This document shows, piece by piece, positions 15,351 to 23,465 of a stretch of DNA of 33,855 nt. Position numbers and translations under genes: made by a program. How positions within the stretch are numbered: position 1 is the stretch's first letter; each line of letters opens with the position of its first letter. Source of the stretch: an uncultured Paracoccaceae bacterium (lineage in GTDB: Bacteria > Pseudomonadota > Alphaproteobacteria > Rhodobacterales > Rhodobacteraceae); the NCBI GenBank assembly GCA_947311485.1, contig CAMZLM010000212.1, positions 1-33,855 of the forward strand, in the 5' to 3' direction. The notes beneath the pieces were generated by a model, which was not told the origin of the DNA, searched no databases, and was given only the letters and a program-made list of their open reading frames with translations.

Positions 15351-16131
15351 ACGTCCGGTCAAATTTCGCGGTGGCGGCTTTGCCCCGACCGCGCGCCGCT
15401 GGGTCGGCTTGGTGGTGTTTGTGGTGTTGATCGCATTGGCCGAAATCGGCACCCGGAGCGGTTTTATTTCATCGCTGACCCTGCCGCGCCCGTCAGATGT
15501 GCTGCAAACCTTTGTTGATCTGTACAACTCCGGCCTGTTGTTCACGCATTTGCTCCCCAGCCTGACCCGCCTTGCCGTCGGTTCTGCGATGGGTATCAGC
15601 GCGGGCATGTCGGTGGGAATTCTGATCGGGCTGTTTTCCTATGTGCGGGCGGGTCTGATCCCGCTGGTGGCCGCGATATTCCCGATTCCAAAAATCGCTT
15701 TGCTGCCGTTGTTCGTGATCTGGTTCGGCATCGACGAAGGCTCCAAATACGCGTTGATTGCGCTTGGTACATTCACGCCCACGGTGGTTGCCACTTATGG
15801 CGCGGTGGACAATGTGGATCGCACCCTGATTCGTATGGGGCAGAGCTTTGGCCTGTCCTGGGCGTCGATTGTGCGCAAAATCGTGATTCCCGGGGCCATG
15901 CCCGGCATTCTGTCGGGACTGCGTATATCGCTGGCCATCGGCATTATCCTGCTGGTTGCCGCTGAAATGCTCGGGGCGGAATACGGTATCGGGGCTTATA
16001 TCCTCGAGGCCGGTTCCCTTTATGATCTGGAACGTCTGTTCGTTGGCGTGGTGATGCTGTCGGTACTGGGCGTGGTGGTCAGCGCCTTGATCGGTATCGT
16101 GGAAAAACGTCTGCTGCGCTGGCGCAACTGA
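15343..16131 (+). CDS. ABC transporter permease (SsuC/TauC type)
   Basis: 262-residue inner-membrane subunit with about six helices. The BPD-type coupling loop is visible as IRMGQSFGLSWASIVRKIVIPGAMPGILSGLRISLAIG (the EAA-like motif, about residues 165-203). ATG 15343 was chosen because GGAG lies 7 bases upstream; an ATG five codons earlier lacks a site and is deeper inside the ATPase gene. It completes the importer begun by the Tat-exported binding protein. No further gene of the operon follows for 114 bases. Confidence 0.92.
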   Translation: MSERPVKFRGGGFAPTARRWVGLVVFVVLIALAEIGTRSGFISSLTLPRPSDVLQTFVDLYNSGLLFTHLLPSLTRLAVGSAMGISAGMSVGILIGLFSYVRAGLIPLVAAIFPIPKIALLPLFVIWFGIDEGSKYALIALGTFTPTVVATYGAVDNVDRTLIRMGQSFGLSWASIVRKIVIPGAMPGILSGLRISLAIGIILLVAAEMLGAEYGIGAYILEAGSLYDLERLFVGVVMLSVLGVVVSALIGIVEKRLLRWRN

Positions 16132-16164
16132 CCACGGCCTTGAGGCAAACTGTCACAGTGCAAC

Positions 16165-16195
16165 TTGCATGGATCGGCCTAGTTAGGGTACAAAT
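16165..16195 (+). promoter_or_regulatory. Possible sigma-70 promoter for the SQR-like gene
   Basis: TTGCAT (16165-16170) and TACAAAT (16189-16195) are separated by 18 bases, about 50 bases before the next start. The 114-base gap after the ABC permease implies a separate start here. The elements are only moderate matches. Confidence 0.3.
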
Positions 16196-16245
16196 TTACT
16201 CGACTATTCCGACAACAGGCTCTCTGACAGCTCAAAGGAAACCCC

Positions 16246-17376
16246 ATGACCCATATCGTCATTCTCGGCAGCGGCTTTGGCGCGCTGACCGCCGTTCGCC
16301 AAATTCGCAAACGCAATCTGGATGCCAAAATCACGCTTGTTTCCCCGAACAAGTTTCTGGCCTATCTGCCCAGCCTGATCTGGATGCCTTCGGGCATGCG
16401 CAAGGCATCCGACATCAACGTTGATCTGGACAATTTTTTCGCCAAACACAACGTCAGCTGGCATCAGGGGTCGGTCACCAATGTGACAGACGGCGGGCGT
16501 AGGGTGGAAACCGATACCGGCACGCTGACCAATGACTATCTGGTGATCGCCACCGGGTCGCGGTTTATCAAGAAATTGCCGGGCATCACCGAACACGCGA
16601 TCATTCCGTGTGAAGGCACCACCGCCGGCCAGATGATCCATGACCGAATTGCAGAAATGGACGGCGGTACCATTGCCATCGGTTTTGGCACCAACCCCAA
16701 GGAACCCAAAGCCGTGCGTGGCGGGCCGATGTTTGAATTCCTGTTCGGGATCGAAACCATGCTGCGCCGGCAGGGACGGCGGGACAAATTCAATCTGGTG
16801 TTTTTCAACGGCTCCCCCAACCCGGGTATCCGGTTGGGCGAAAAGGCAGTTGCCGGTTTGCTGAAACAGATGGCCAAACGCGGGATTGCAACACATCTAG
16901 GCGCAAAGCCGATCCGGATCGAGGCCGACAAAGTCGTCACTGAACGCGAAGAGATCCCCGCCGATCTGGTGCTGATGATGCCCGGTTTGACTGGTCCGCT
17001 GTGGCTCGACAACACCGACCTGCCCCGATCCGAAGGCGGCTTTATCCAGTCGGATGCCAAATGCCGCGTGCAGGGGCTGAAAGGCACCTATGTCATCGGC
17101 GATACCGGCTCCTATCCCGGTCCGGAATGGTTGGCAAAACAGGCGCATCAGGCGGATTTGCAGGCCGAGGCCGCCGTGGCCAACATTGCCGATGAAATGG
17201 CGGGCAATGCGCCAAGCCATGATTTCAAGGCCGAACTGATCTGCATTGTGGATACGCAGGACACGGGTATTCTTGTGTTCCGCAACGAAAAGCGCTCTAT
17301 TTTTCTGCCGCCGCTGAAGATCTTTCACTTTGCCAAGCGTATCTTTGAAGGCCTGTATCTGCGGCCCTACCGCTAA
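16246..17376 (+). CDS. Sulfide:quinone oxidoreductase-like FAD-dependent oxidoreductase
   Basis: 376 residues of the FCC/SQR/NDH-2 flavoprotein group. The Rossmann FAD motif is at the N-terminus (VILGSGFGALTAVR), the second FAD contact is ATGSRF (about 102-107), and TYVIGDTGSYPGPEWLAKQAHQA (281-303) is the C-terminal FAD motif. The hydrophobic tail (KIFHFAKRIFEGLYLR) suits monotopic membrane attachment. SQR enzymes pass electrons from sulfide to quinone through a cysteine pair. Here C122 (PCEG) and C333 (ICIVDT) match two of the three usual cysteines. The middle one, expected just before the GPxFEF segment at about residue 160, is replaced (AVRGGPMFEF). It may be a variant SQR or a different quinone reductase. 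It stands apart from the persulfide genes on the left. Confidence 0.75.
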   Translation: MTHIVILGSGFGALTAVRQIRKRNLDAKITLVSPNKFLAYLPSLIWMPSGMRKASDINVDLDNFFAKHNVSWHQGSVTNVTDGGRRVETDTGTLTNDYLVIATGSRFIKKLPGITEHAIIPCEGTTAGQMIHDRIAEMDGGTIAIGFGTNPKEPKAVRGGPMFEFLFGIETMLRRQGRRDKFNLVFFNGSPNPGIRLGEKAVAGLLKQMAKRGIATHLGAKPIRIEADKVVTEREEIPADLVLMMPGLTGPLWLDNTDLPRSEGGFIQSDAKCRVQGLKGTYVIGDTGSYPGPEWLAKQAHQADLQAEAAVANIADEMAGNAPSHDFKAELICIVDTQDTGILVFRNEKRSIFLPPLKIFHFAKRIFEGLYLRPYR

Positions 17377-17388
17377 CGATTGCCAAGA

Positions 17389-17443
17389 GGCGGAACCCCT
17401 GATACGGTTAACTAAACAGTTGTTCAGTTAACGGAGTTCCGCC
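17389..17443 (+). promoter_or_regulatory. Nested dyad directly before the thiolase start (operator or translation-control hairpin)
   Basis: Outer arms GGCGGAAC (17389-17396) and GTTCCGCC (17436-17443) are perfect complements, and the second ends on the base before the ATG. Inside lies a 26-base near-palindrome (17407-17432, 22 of 26 bases symmetric) with GTTAACT and AGTTAAC at its ends, the size and style of a TetR-family operator. The GGAG Shine-Dalgarno (17433-17436) sits between them. Both DNA binding and mRNA folding would block expression. Confidence 0.6.
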
Positions 17444-18625
17444 ATGGCACATGAAATCGCAATTCTGGGCGCGGCCCGCACCCCCATGGGGGGGCTTCAG
17501 GGTGTGTTTGCCGATACCAAAACTCCCGTCTTGGGCGGGGTTGCCATCGCCGGCGCGTTGGCCGATGCAGGGATACCTGCCGACAAGGTGGATGAACTGG
17601 TCATGGGCTGTGTGCTGCCGGCAGGGCTGGGGCAGGCCCCCGCCCGTCAGGCCGGTTTCGCGGCGGGTCTTGGTCAGGAAACCCCCGCCAGCACCGTTAA
17701 CAAAATGTGTGGCTCCGGTATGCAGGCCGTGATGAATGCTTGCGATCAGGTGGCGCTGGGCCGAACCGGTATTGCGGTTGCCGGCGGCATGGAGAGCATG
17801 ACCAACGCGCCCTATCTGCTGCCGAAAATGCGCAGCGGCGCGCGGTTGGGGCATGGGCAGGTGATCGATCATATGTTTCTGGACGGGCTTGAGGATGCCT
17901 ATGACAAAGGCCGCCTGATGGGTACCTTTGCCGAGGACTGCGCCGATAAATATGGTTTCACCCGTGAAGCACAGGATGACTACGCGCTACAATCGCTCAG
18001 CCGGGCGCTTGCCGCACAGGAAAGCGGCGTGGCGGCGCGGGAAATTACCCCCGTGACCCTGACAACCCGCAAAGGTGAAACCACCATTGTGCTGGACGAA
18101 CAGCCGGCCAAGGCCCGCCCTGAGAAAATCCCGACCCTGCGCCCGGTTTTTCGCAAGGATGGTACGGTAACGGCGGCGAACTCTTCGTCTATTTCCGATG
18201 GCGCGGCGGCATTGGTGCTGGCTTTGCCACAAACCGCTGCCGCTGAAAACCTGCCGGTGCGGGCGATCATCAAGGGCTATGCCAGCCATGCACAGGAACC
18301 GGCGTGGTTTTCCACCGCCCCGATTTTTGCGGCGCAAAAGGTGATGGACCAACTGGGCTGGACCACGGATGATGTGGATATCTGGGAGGTAAACGAAGCC
18401 TTTGCCGTGGTGCCGATGGCATTCATGCATGACCTGAATATCGACCACGCCAAGATGAACATCTATGGCGGTGCCTGCGCGCTGGGTCATCCGATCGGGG
18501 CATCGGGCGCGCGTATTCTGGTGACGTTGATCAATGCGCTGGAACAGACTGGTGGTAAAAAGGGCATCGCTGCGGTGTGTATCGGTGGCGGAGAGGCTAC
18601 GGCGGTTGCTGTAGAACTCCCGTAA
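17444..18625 (+). CDS. Acetyl-CoA acetyltransferase (thiolase II family)
   Basis: 393 residues, the normal length of biosynthetic/degradative thiolases. The acyl-accepting cysteine is C89 in VNKMCGSGMQAV. GGACALGHPIGASGAR near residue 345 holds the catalytic His, and CIGGGEATAV near residue 380 the second Cys; NEAF is also present. It condenses two acetyl-CoA or cleaves acetoacetyl-CoA in the cytoplasm. It is transcribed alone: no beta-ketoacyl-CoA partner follows, and a convergent gene with hairpins comes next. The nested dyad at its start suggests tight regulation, perhaps by a TetR-family protein encoded elsewhere. A role in beta-ketoadipyl-CoA cleavage is possible given pcaB in the window, but the sequence pattern fits acetoacetyl-CoA thiolase better. 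Confidence 0.92.
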   Translation: MAHEIAILGAARTPMGGLQGVFADTKTPVLGGVAIAGALADAGIPADKVDELVMGCVLPAGLGQAPARQAGFAAGLGQETPASTVNKMCGSGMQAVMNACDQVALGRTGIAVAGGMESMTNAPYLLPKMRSGARLGHGQVIDHMFLDGLEDAYDKGRLMGTFAEDCADKYGFTREAQDDYALQSLSRALAAQESGVAAREITPVTLTTRKGETTIVLDEQPAKARPEKIPTLRPVFRKDGTVTAANSSSISDGAAALVLALPQTAAAENLPVRAIIKGYASHAQEPAWFSTAPIFAAQKVMDQLGWTTDDVDIWEVNEAFAVVPMAFMHDLNIDHAKMNIYGGACALGHPIGASGARILVTLINALEQTGGKKGIAAVCIGGGEATAVAVELP

Positions 18626-18636
18626 ACCCCGACCGT

Positions 18637-18650
18637 GCCCCTGCGGGGGC
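18637..18650 (+). terminator. GC-rich hairpin after the thiolase gene
   Basis: GCCCC (18637-18641) and the following G-rich arm ending at 18650 form a short strong stem 11 bases after the stop. No T-run follows directly. Together with the next hairpin it separates two convergent genes. Confidence 0.45.
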
Positions 18651-18670
18651 GCGGCCAAAGGTATTTGGAC

Positions 18671-18690
18671 ATAAAGCGCAAACGCTTTAT
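18671..18690. terminator. Bidirectional hairpin between convergent genes
   Basis: ATAAAGCG (18671-18678) pairs perfectly with CGCTTTAT (18683-18690) around a CAAA loop. The stem ends give short A/T-rich tails on both strands. It overlaps the stop codon of the minus-strand zinc-ribbon gene. Confidence 0.5.
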
Positions 18691-20381
18691 TGCATCAGGT
18701 TTTCAATCATCAGCCGTAGTGAATCGATAAAGTTGGCGTAGGGATTAAGCACCACGCCACTGACGGGCAGGGCTGCAATAATCATGGGCCGCATAACATA
18801 AAGCGCGACCAGAATCGCAAAAATGAGCAGCGTCCAGATAAACGCGCGCCCAAAGCCCTTTGTTGACGATACGGGCGAGGTATCATCGCTGTCCTGCGCG
18901 GCCTGAACCGTGGCGGCCTCTCCGCGCAGTGTGGAATCCAGTTCTTCGACATCCGGTAGCAACTCTTTGCGCGAAGATGGGGATTTAACCTCTTTTGGTG
19001 CGGTTGGCGCGGGGCGCTTGGAGGGTTCAGCGCGGTGTGGTCGTTCCGGACGGGACAACAGGGTCGCGGGATCCTCCACAGGCTCTGTCGCTGGTGGAAC
19101 AGGCGGTTCTGTACGCAGGTCATGCGGGTCGGTTATTTGGCGAACAGGGCGTGCTGTTTTGCTGGCGCGGGGCCGTAAACTGCCGAGAGCCACCGCTGCT
19201 GGAATGGCCGACTTAATAGGTGCATCAGGTTCGTTCTGGCCTTCCTCGGGTGTTTCCACCGGCGCTTCCGGCTCATCCGTTTCGACAAAAAAGGTTTCTT
19301 CTGCTGCGGGGGTGTCGGGTGTGGCATCTGCGACACGGTCCGCACGGAATACCTGACGTGGCAAACTTTCTTCAAAGTCATCAAAAGCAATGGCCTCTGA
19401 GGTTTCCGGAATTATTTCCTCTACCTCTACCTCTACCTCTTCGGCTGCGGGGCTGCCCAGACTTTGCGAAAAAGCATCCAGATCGAATTCGACGGGGGCC
19501 TCGGGTGTTGCTTCGGGGGAGGGGGATTCCGTTGTTGAATTCAGATCAGGGCTTTCGGAACTTGATGTGAATTCATCTTCATGCGGTGTATCTGCTGCCT
19601 CGAAGGAAACCTCGATTGCCGCATCCAATTCATCGTTTGCATCGGGGTTTTCGCGGATGCTGTCGAGTTGGCTGCGGATGGCATCAAGGTCGCTCAGAGG
19701 GTCAAAAACCTGATCGGTGTGGGCATCTGCCTCCTGCGGCTCATCGGCTTCGGTGTCGGTTGTTTCGACATCCGCGTCCGTATCTGCATCTGCCTCATCC
19801 AGTTCCTGTGATGATAAAAACGCGGTAAGTTCATCAAGATCTGTTTCCAGCGGTTCCTCGATGGCGTGAGTTTCTTCAACTTCAACTTCAACTTCAACTT
19901 CGGTGCTCGGTTCGATGTCCCCGCGATTGCTGGAAAATTCGGCCTCTTTACGCAAGACATCCAGAACGTCATCGTTCAGCAGTGCGCTGCCTTCGGGGCG
20001 GTCCATCGACGGATCATCGTCGTATTCCGGCTCTTCGTCGAAATCTTCAGCCAGAATATTTTTGGCTTCATCACCATCTTCAACCGGTGCGGCGGTGTCA
20101 ATTTCGGTTGGGGGCAGTTCTTGGCCTGCATCCGGCTCTTCTGCGGTGTCGCGGTGGTGCTGAAATGCAACATCGCTAACGCCGTCGAGGTCGTCAAAAA
20201 TCTCGTCTGCGCTGTTTTCTTCAGGTGCATCGGCGGTTTCCCGCTTTTCTGTAAACATCACAATCCGGTCCTGAAACCAGATATGTTCGCAATTCGCGCA
20301 TTGTACTTCGCGGCCCTCTTCAGGGATTTCCTGCTCCGCAACTTCATATTGCGCAACGCATTTCGGACAAACCAAACGCAT
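18687..20381 (-). CDS. Zinc-ribbon (MJ0042-type) protein with long acidic linker and C-terminal membrane helix
   Basis: 564 residues. The N-terminus is a zinc ribbon: CPKC at residues 5-8 and CANC at about 28-31, followed by HIWFQDRIV. A very acidic, low-complexity stretch of about 350 residues follows, rich in Glu, Asp and Ala with EVEVEVEV-type runs, then a basic/Pro-rich stretch (about 395-475). One predicted membrane helix lies at about 513-530 with ~35 residues after it. The DNA of the acidic part contains hexanucleotide tandem repeats. GAGG lies 6 bases before the ATG. It is divergent from ftsE. The function is unknown; a membrane-tethered cytoplasmic protein possibly linked to cell-envelope functions is inferred from this position only. 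Confidence 0.8.
   Translation of the reverse strand: MRLVCPKCVAQYEVAEQEIPEEGREVQCANCEHIWFQDRIVMFTEKRETADAPEENSADEIFDDLDGVSDVAFQHHRDTAEEPDAGQELPPTEIDTAAPVEDGDEAKNILAEDFDEEPEYDDDPSMDRPEGSALLNDDVLDVLRKEAEFSSNRGDIEPSTEVEVEVEVEETHAIEEPLETDLDELTAFLSSQELDEADADTDADVETTDTEADEPQEADAHTDQVFDPLSDLDAIRSQLDSIRENPDANDELDAAIEVSFEAADTPHEDEFTSSSESPDLNSTTESPSPEATPEAPVEFDLDAFSQSLGSPAAEEVEVEVEEIIPETSEAIAFDDFEESLPRQVFRADRVADATPDTPAAEETFFVETDEPEAPVETPEEGQNEPDAPIKSAIPAAVALGSLRPRASKTARPVRQITDPHDLRTEPPVPPATEPVEDPATLLSRPERPHRAEPSKRPAPTAPKEVKSPSSRKELLPDVEELDSTLRGEAATVQAAQDSDDTSPVSSTKGFGRAFIWTLLIFAILVALYVMRPMIIAALPVSGVVLNPYANFIDSLRLMIENLMQ
19418..19441 (-). repeat. Hexanucleotide tandem repeat in the zinc-ribbon gene (first array)
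   Basis: Three exact CCTCTA units followed by CCTCTT. On the coding strand they encode alternating Glu-Val residues in the acidic linker. Confidence 0.85.
19874..19897 (-). repeat. Hexanucleotide tandem repeat in the zinc-ribbon gene (second array)
   Basis: Four exact CTTCAA units followed by CTTCGG. They encode another Glu-Val run with different codons from the first array, so the two arrays probably expanded independently. Confidence 0.9.
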
Positions 20382-20543
20382 AAAAGCCTCACTGATTTAT
20401 ATGCCGCCCGCCCCCCGACGAATCAGCTTTTTGTATAGTTCTAGCCTTGCAGACGTATCTTTCCAAGTATCTGTTCTATTTTGTAAAGATTGCATATATT
20501 CATGCCACAGGCAAATATTGCATTAAAGAGCAGGAGCAGAGGC

Positions 20544-21221
20544 TTGATCGAGTTAAAAAACGCGGCTTTTTCCTATGGGGGGCGGGATATCCTGATGGAT
20601 ATGGATCTGCGTCTGGCACCGGGATCGTTCCATTTTTTGACCGGACCTTCGGGATCGGGCAAAACCACTTTGATGAAATTGTGCTACAAAGCCCTGCAGC
20701 CGACCACCGGTTTGATGCGGATTTTTGAACAGGATGTCCGGGCGATGGACCGGGATGATGTGGCCCGTGTGCGCCGGCGCATTGGTGTTGTGCATCAGGA
20801 TTGCCAGTTTCTGGACCATCTGAATGTGGCTGAAAATGTGACCTTGCCGGTGCAGGTATCCGAACGTGACGAAGAAATAGACGAGGCCCATTTGATGGAT
20901 TTGCTGGGCTGGGTTGGCTTGGCGGATCACTATGATGCGATGCCGGCGGAATTGTCGGGGGGGGAACGGCAACGGGCGGCCTTGGCGCGGGCGGTGATTA
21001 TGTCGCCGGATCTGATTATTGCCGATGAACCCACCGGAAATGTGGATTGGGAAATGGCACAGCGATTGCTGTCGCTTTTGATCGAACTGAACAAAATGGG
21101 CAAAACGATTTTATTGGCAACCCATGATTTGAATTTGATCCGCACGGCCAAACAACAGGTCGCGGCACGGGTGTTGCGCATTCAAGACCACAGGGTTGTA
21201 TTGGCGGGGGCTGATTTGTGA
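20544..21221 (+). CDS. ftsE: Cell-division ABC ATPase FtsE
   Basis: 225 residues from the chosen TTG start. AGGAG lies 7 bases upstream, and the protein then begins (M)IELKNAAFSYGG, the usual FtsE start; an upstream ATG at 20502 would add 14 residues without a ribosome site. Walker A is GPSGSGKTT, the signature LSGGERQR and Walker B LIIADEPTGNVD, with the D-loop and switch HDLNL following. FtsE with FtsX forms the inner-membrane complex that activates peptidoglycan hydrolases at the septum. The stop overlaps the ftsX ATG by one base (TGATG). Confidence 0.92.
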   Translation: MIELKNAAFSYGGRDILMDMDLRLAPGSFHFLTGPSGSGKTTLMKLCYKALQPTTGLMRIFEQDVRAMDRDDVARVRRRIGVVHQDCQFLDHLNVAENVTLPVQVSERDEEIDEAHLMDLLGWVGLADHYDAMPAELSGGERQRAALARAVIMSPDLIIADEPTGNVDWEMAQRLLSLLIELNKMGKTILLATHDLNLIRTAKQQVAARVLRIQDHRVVLAGADL

Positions 21222-22123
21222 TGGTGGATGTTTCGGGTATCGTCGCCCTGTTCCAAGGCGACCGGCAAGCGGACCGTGTGGTCCCGCCCAGCGGTTTTAC
21301 CGCGCGATTGACCAGCTTTACCGCTGGCGCGATGGCGTTTTTGACGGTGTTTGCGCTGGCACTATCCCTTGCGACGGGGCGTTTGGCGGATCGCTGGAAC
21401 GCAGAGCTGGCGCGGACATCAACCGTGCGGATTTCTGCGCCCGAAGGCCAGATGGCGGCGCAGTCAGAAGCCGTGCTAAACGTATTGCGCACCACACAGG
21501 GGATTAAAACTGCCCGCGTGATGGGTGACAAGGAGCAGCGCAAGTTGCTGGAGCCGTGGTTCGGGCCGGATTTGCCGCTGGACAGCCTGCCGATCCCGCG
21601 TTTGATCGAGGTGATCGAAACCGATGACGGTCCCGACAACGAGAGCCTGCGCCTGCGTCTGTCAGCCGAAGCCCCGGGCGCGGTGCTGGACGACCATACC
21701 CGTTGGCGCCGTCCGCTGGTGCAGGCGGCGGGGCGTATCCGGCTGATGGGGCTGTTGTCGATTCTGCTGATCGCGGGATCAACGGCGGCGATGATTACGC
21801 TGGCGGCGCAATCGGCACTGGCGGCGAATGGGCAGGTGATTACGGTGCTGCGCCTGATCGGCGCGCGGGATGTGTATATTGCCCGCGCCTTTGTGCGCCG
21901 TTTCACCGTGCGCGCCTTTATGGGGGCGCTGGTTGGCACGCTGCTGGCGATGGTGGCCACCTATTTTCTGCCTGCCGCCGCCGAAGAAGGGGCGTTTCTG
22001 ACAGGGCTGGGTTTTCGCGGTGCGCATTGGTTGTTGCCGCTTCTCATCCCGCCAATGGCGGCTATTGTGGCGTTTTGGGCCACGCGTCTGGCGGCTTTCC
22101 GTGTTTTGAAAAGGTTGATGTGA
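21221..22123 (+). CDS. ftsX: Cell-division protein FtsX
   Basis: 300 residues with four predicted membrane helices. The first (about 30-50) is followed by a ~120-residue periplasmic domain, which in other bacteria contacts the amidase activators. The other three lie in the last 140 residues, with the family pattern VITVLRLIGARDVYIARAFVRRF between them. ATG 21221 shares its A with the ftsE stop, and its own stop overlaps the next ATG in the same way. The sequence is divergent from enterobacterial FtsX, as is usual in alphaproteobacteria, but position and topology make the call firm. Confidence 0.88.
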   Translation: MVDVSGIVALFQGDRQADRVVPPSGFTARLTSFTAGAMAFLTVFALALSLATGRLADRWNAELARTSTVRISAPEGQMAAQSEAVLNVLRTTQGIKTARVMGDKEQRKLLEPWFGPDLPLDSLPIPRLIEVIETDDGPDNESLRLRLSAEAPGAVLDDHTRWRRPLVQAAGRIRLMGLLSILLIAGSTAAMITLAAQSALAANGQVITVLRLIGARDVYIARAFVRRFTVRAFMGALVGTLLAMVATYFLPAAAEEGAFLTGLGFRGAHWLLPLLIPPMAAIVAFWATRLAAFRVLKRLM

Positions 22124-22854
22124 TGGCTTATGCATTTCAGTGGCTGCGTTCGGTGGTTTTCATTTTCCTGATGTATGCGGCGATGCCGATTATGGGACTG
22201 ATTTACCTGCCCTTGGCGATTTATGATCGAAAATGGGCCTATTCGGTGATGCATCTGTATTGCCGCTGGGTGCGCTGGACCGCGCATCATGTGGCCGGCC
22301 TGAAATCGGAAATTCGCGGCGTGGCCCCGACGGACGAGGTTATCATTGCCTCCAAACACCAGAGCTTTTTTGATATCCTTCTGATTTTTTCCGCCATTCC
22401 CAAGGGCAAGTTTATCATGAAAAGCCAGTTGAAATGGGCGCCGGTTCTGGGGCTTTATGCGCAACGTATTGGCTGTGTTCTGGTGGATCGGGGCAAGCGT
22501 GGGCAGGCGATCAAGGCGATGGTGGCCAAGGTCAAGGCCGGCAAGGAAGACCCCGGCCAATTGGTGATTTTTCCGCAGGGAACCCGCGTCGCCCCTGGGG
22601 CTAAACTGCCTTACAAGGTTGGCACGGCGGTGCTGTACAAGGAACTGCAACAAGACGTTGTTCCCGCAGCTACCAATGTTGGCTACTTCTGGCCGCGTCA
22701 CGGGCTTTATCGCAAACCGGGGGTGGCGGTGATCGAATTCCTGCCGCGGATCAAACCCGGATTGCCGACCGATGAATTTATGCAAAAACTCGAAGAGGTG
22801 ATTGAAACCGCCTCGGATAAACTGGCCGAGGAGGCCCGGAATGAGCATCGTTAA
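22123..22854 (+). CDS. plsC: 1-acyl-sn-glycerol-3-phosphate acyltransferase (PlsC family)
   Basis: 243 residues. One N-terminal membrane helix (about 8-30) is followed by the acyltransferase motifs: KHQSFFD (HX4D, about residues 79-85), then DRGKRG, and FPQGTR (about 147-152). It transfers an acyl chain to lysophosphatidic acid to give phosphatidic acid at the inner membrane. The start at 22123 is fixed by the TGATG overlap with ftsX; the longer open frame upstream is antisense-like filler within ftsX. It overlaps the next gene by 14 bases. Coupling of ftsEX to phospholipid synthesis in one operon is consistent with envelope growth. Confidence 0.9.
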   Translation: MAYAFQWLRSVVFIFLMYAAMPIMGLIYLPLAIYDRKWAYSVMHLYCRWVRWTAHHVAGLKSEIRGVAPTDEVIIASKHQSFFDILLIFSAIPKGKFIMKSQLKWAPVLGLYAQRIGCVLVDRGKRGQAIKAMVAKVKAGKEDPGQLVIFPQGTRVAPGAKLPYKVGTAVLYKELQQDVVPAATNVGYFWPRHGLYRKPGVAVIEFLPRIKPGLPTDEFMQKLEEVIETASDKLAEEARNEHR

Positions 22855-23452
22855 AACCATTGCCGATCTTGAAACCCTTTACGGTACGCCCAAGGCACCG
22901 GCCCTGCGTAAGGTTGCGCATCATTTGACGCCGGAATACCGCAAGCTGATCGAAACCAGCCCGTTTTGTGCCATTGCCACGGTCGGGCCGGAAGGGGCCG
23001 ATGCCTCGCCGCGCGGGGATCGGGGGCAGGTGGTGTTTGAACTGGATGACAAAACCCTCGCCATACCGGACCGGCGGGGCAATGACCGGATCGATACTCT
23101 ACGCAATATTGTGGCCGATGGCCGTATTGCGCTGATGTTTCTGACGCCGGGGTCCACCATGGTGACACGGGTGAACGGGCAGGCTGAGGTATCAATTGCG
23201 CCGGAGCTGTTGACGCGGTTCACGGTTGATGGCAACGCCCCGCGTTCCGTGATCCTTATCCACATCGAAGAAGTCTACTTCCAATGCGCCCGCGCGGTGA
23301 TGCGTGCCAATCTGTGGGATCAGGCGCATTGGCCCGACCTGTCCGAAGCCCCGACAGCAGGGCAAATCCTCAAGGCGCAGACGCAAGGCGAGGTCGGCGG
23401 CGAAGCCTATGACCGCGAATGGCCGGCACGGGCCGCGAAAACCTTGTGGTAA
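22841..23452 (+). CDS. Pyridoxamine-5'-phosphate-oxidase-like flavin-binding protein
   Basis: 203 residues of the PPOX split-barrel group. Typical features are FCAIATVGPEGADASPRGDRGQVV (about 42-65) and a following LAIPDRRGNDRIDTLRNI, which match the MSMEG_1061-like FMN-dependent branch. The ATG lies inside plsC, 14 bases before its stop, with GAGG upstream, so it is the last gene of the ftsEX-plsC operon. Proteins of this branch bind FMN or F420 and reduce unknown substrates. Function is not known. Confidence 0.83.
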   Translation: MSIVKTIADLETLYGTPKAPALRKVAHHLTPEYRKLIETSPFCAIATVGPEGADASPRGDRGQVVFELDDKTLAIPDRRGNDRIDTLRNIVADGRIALMFLTPGSTMVTRVNGQAEVSIAPELLTRFTVDGNAPRSVILIHIEEVYFQCARAVMRANLWDQAHWPDLSEAPTAGQILKAQTQGEVGGEAYDREWPARAAKTLW

Positions 23453-23465
23453 GGGCGGTTGCCCT

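Noticed and set aside
13521-16131. Taurine or sulfonate importer as a definite assignment
   Set aside because: The family binds many ligands, and no taurine dioxygenase, sulfonate monooxygenase or Xsc gene accompanies it.
19400-19910. Hexanucleotide repeats as a CRISPR or mobile-element signature
   Set aside because: They are short in-frame codon repeats within a coding region, without spacers or flanking duplications.
21703-22122. Upstream extension of the plsC reading frame
   Set aside because: It runs through ftsX in another frame with no family similarity; the TGATG junction at 22121-22125 and the family N-terminus fix the start at 22123.
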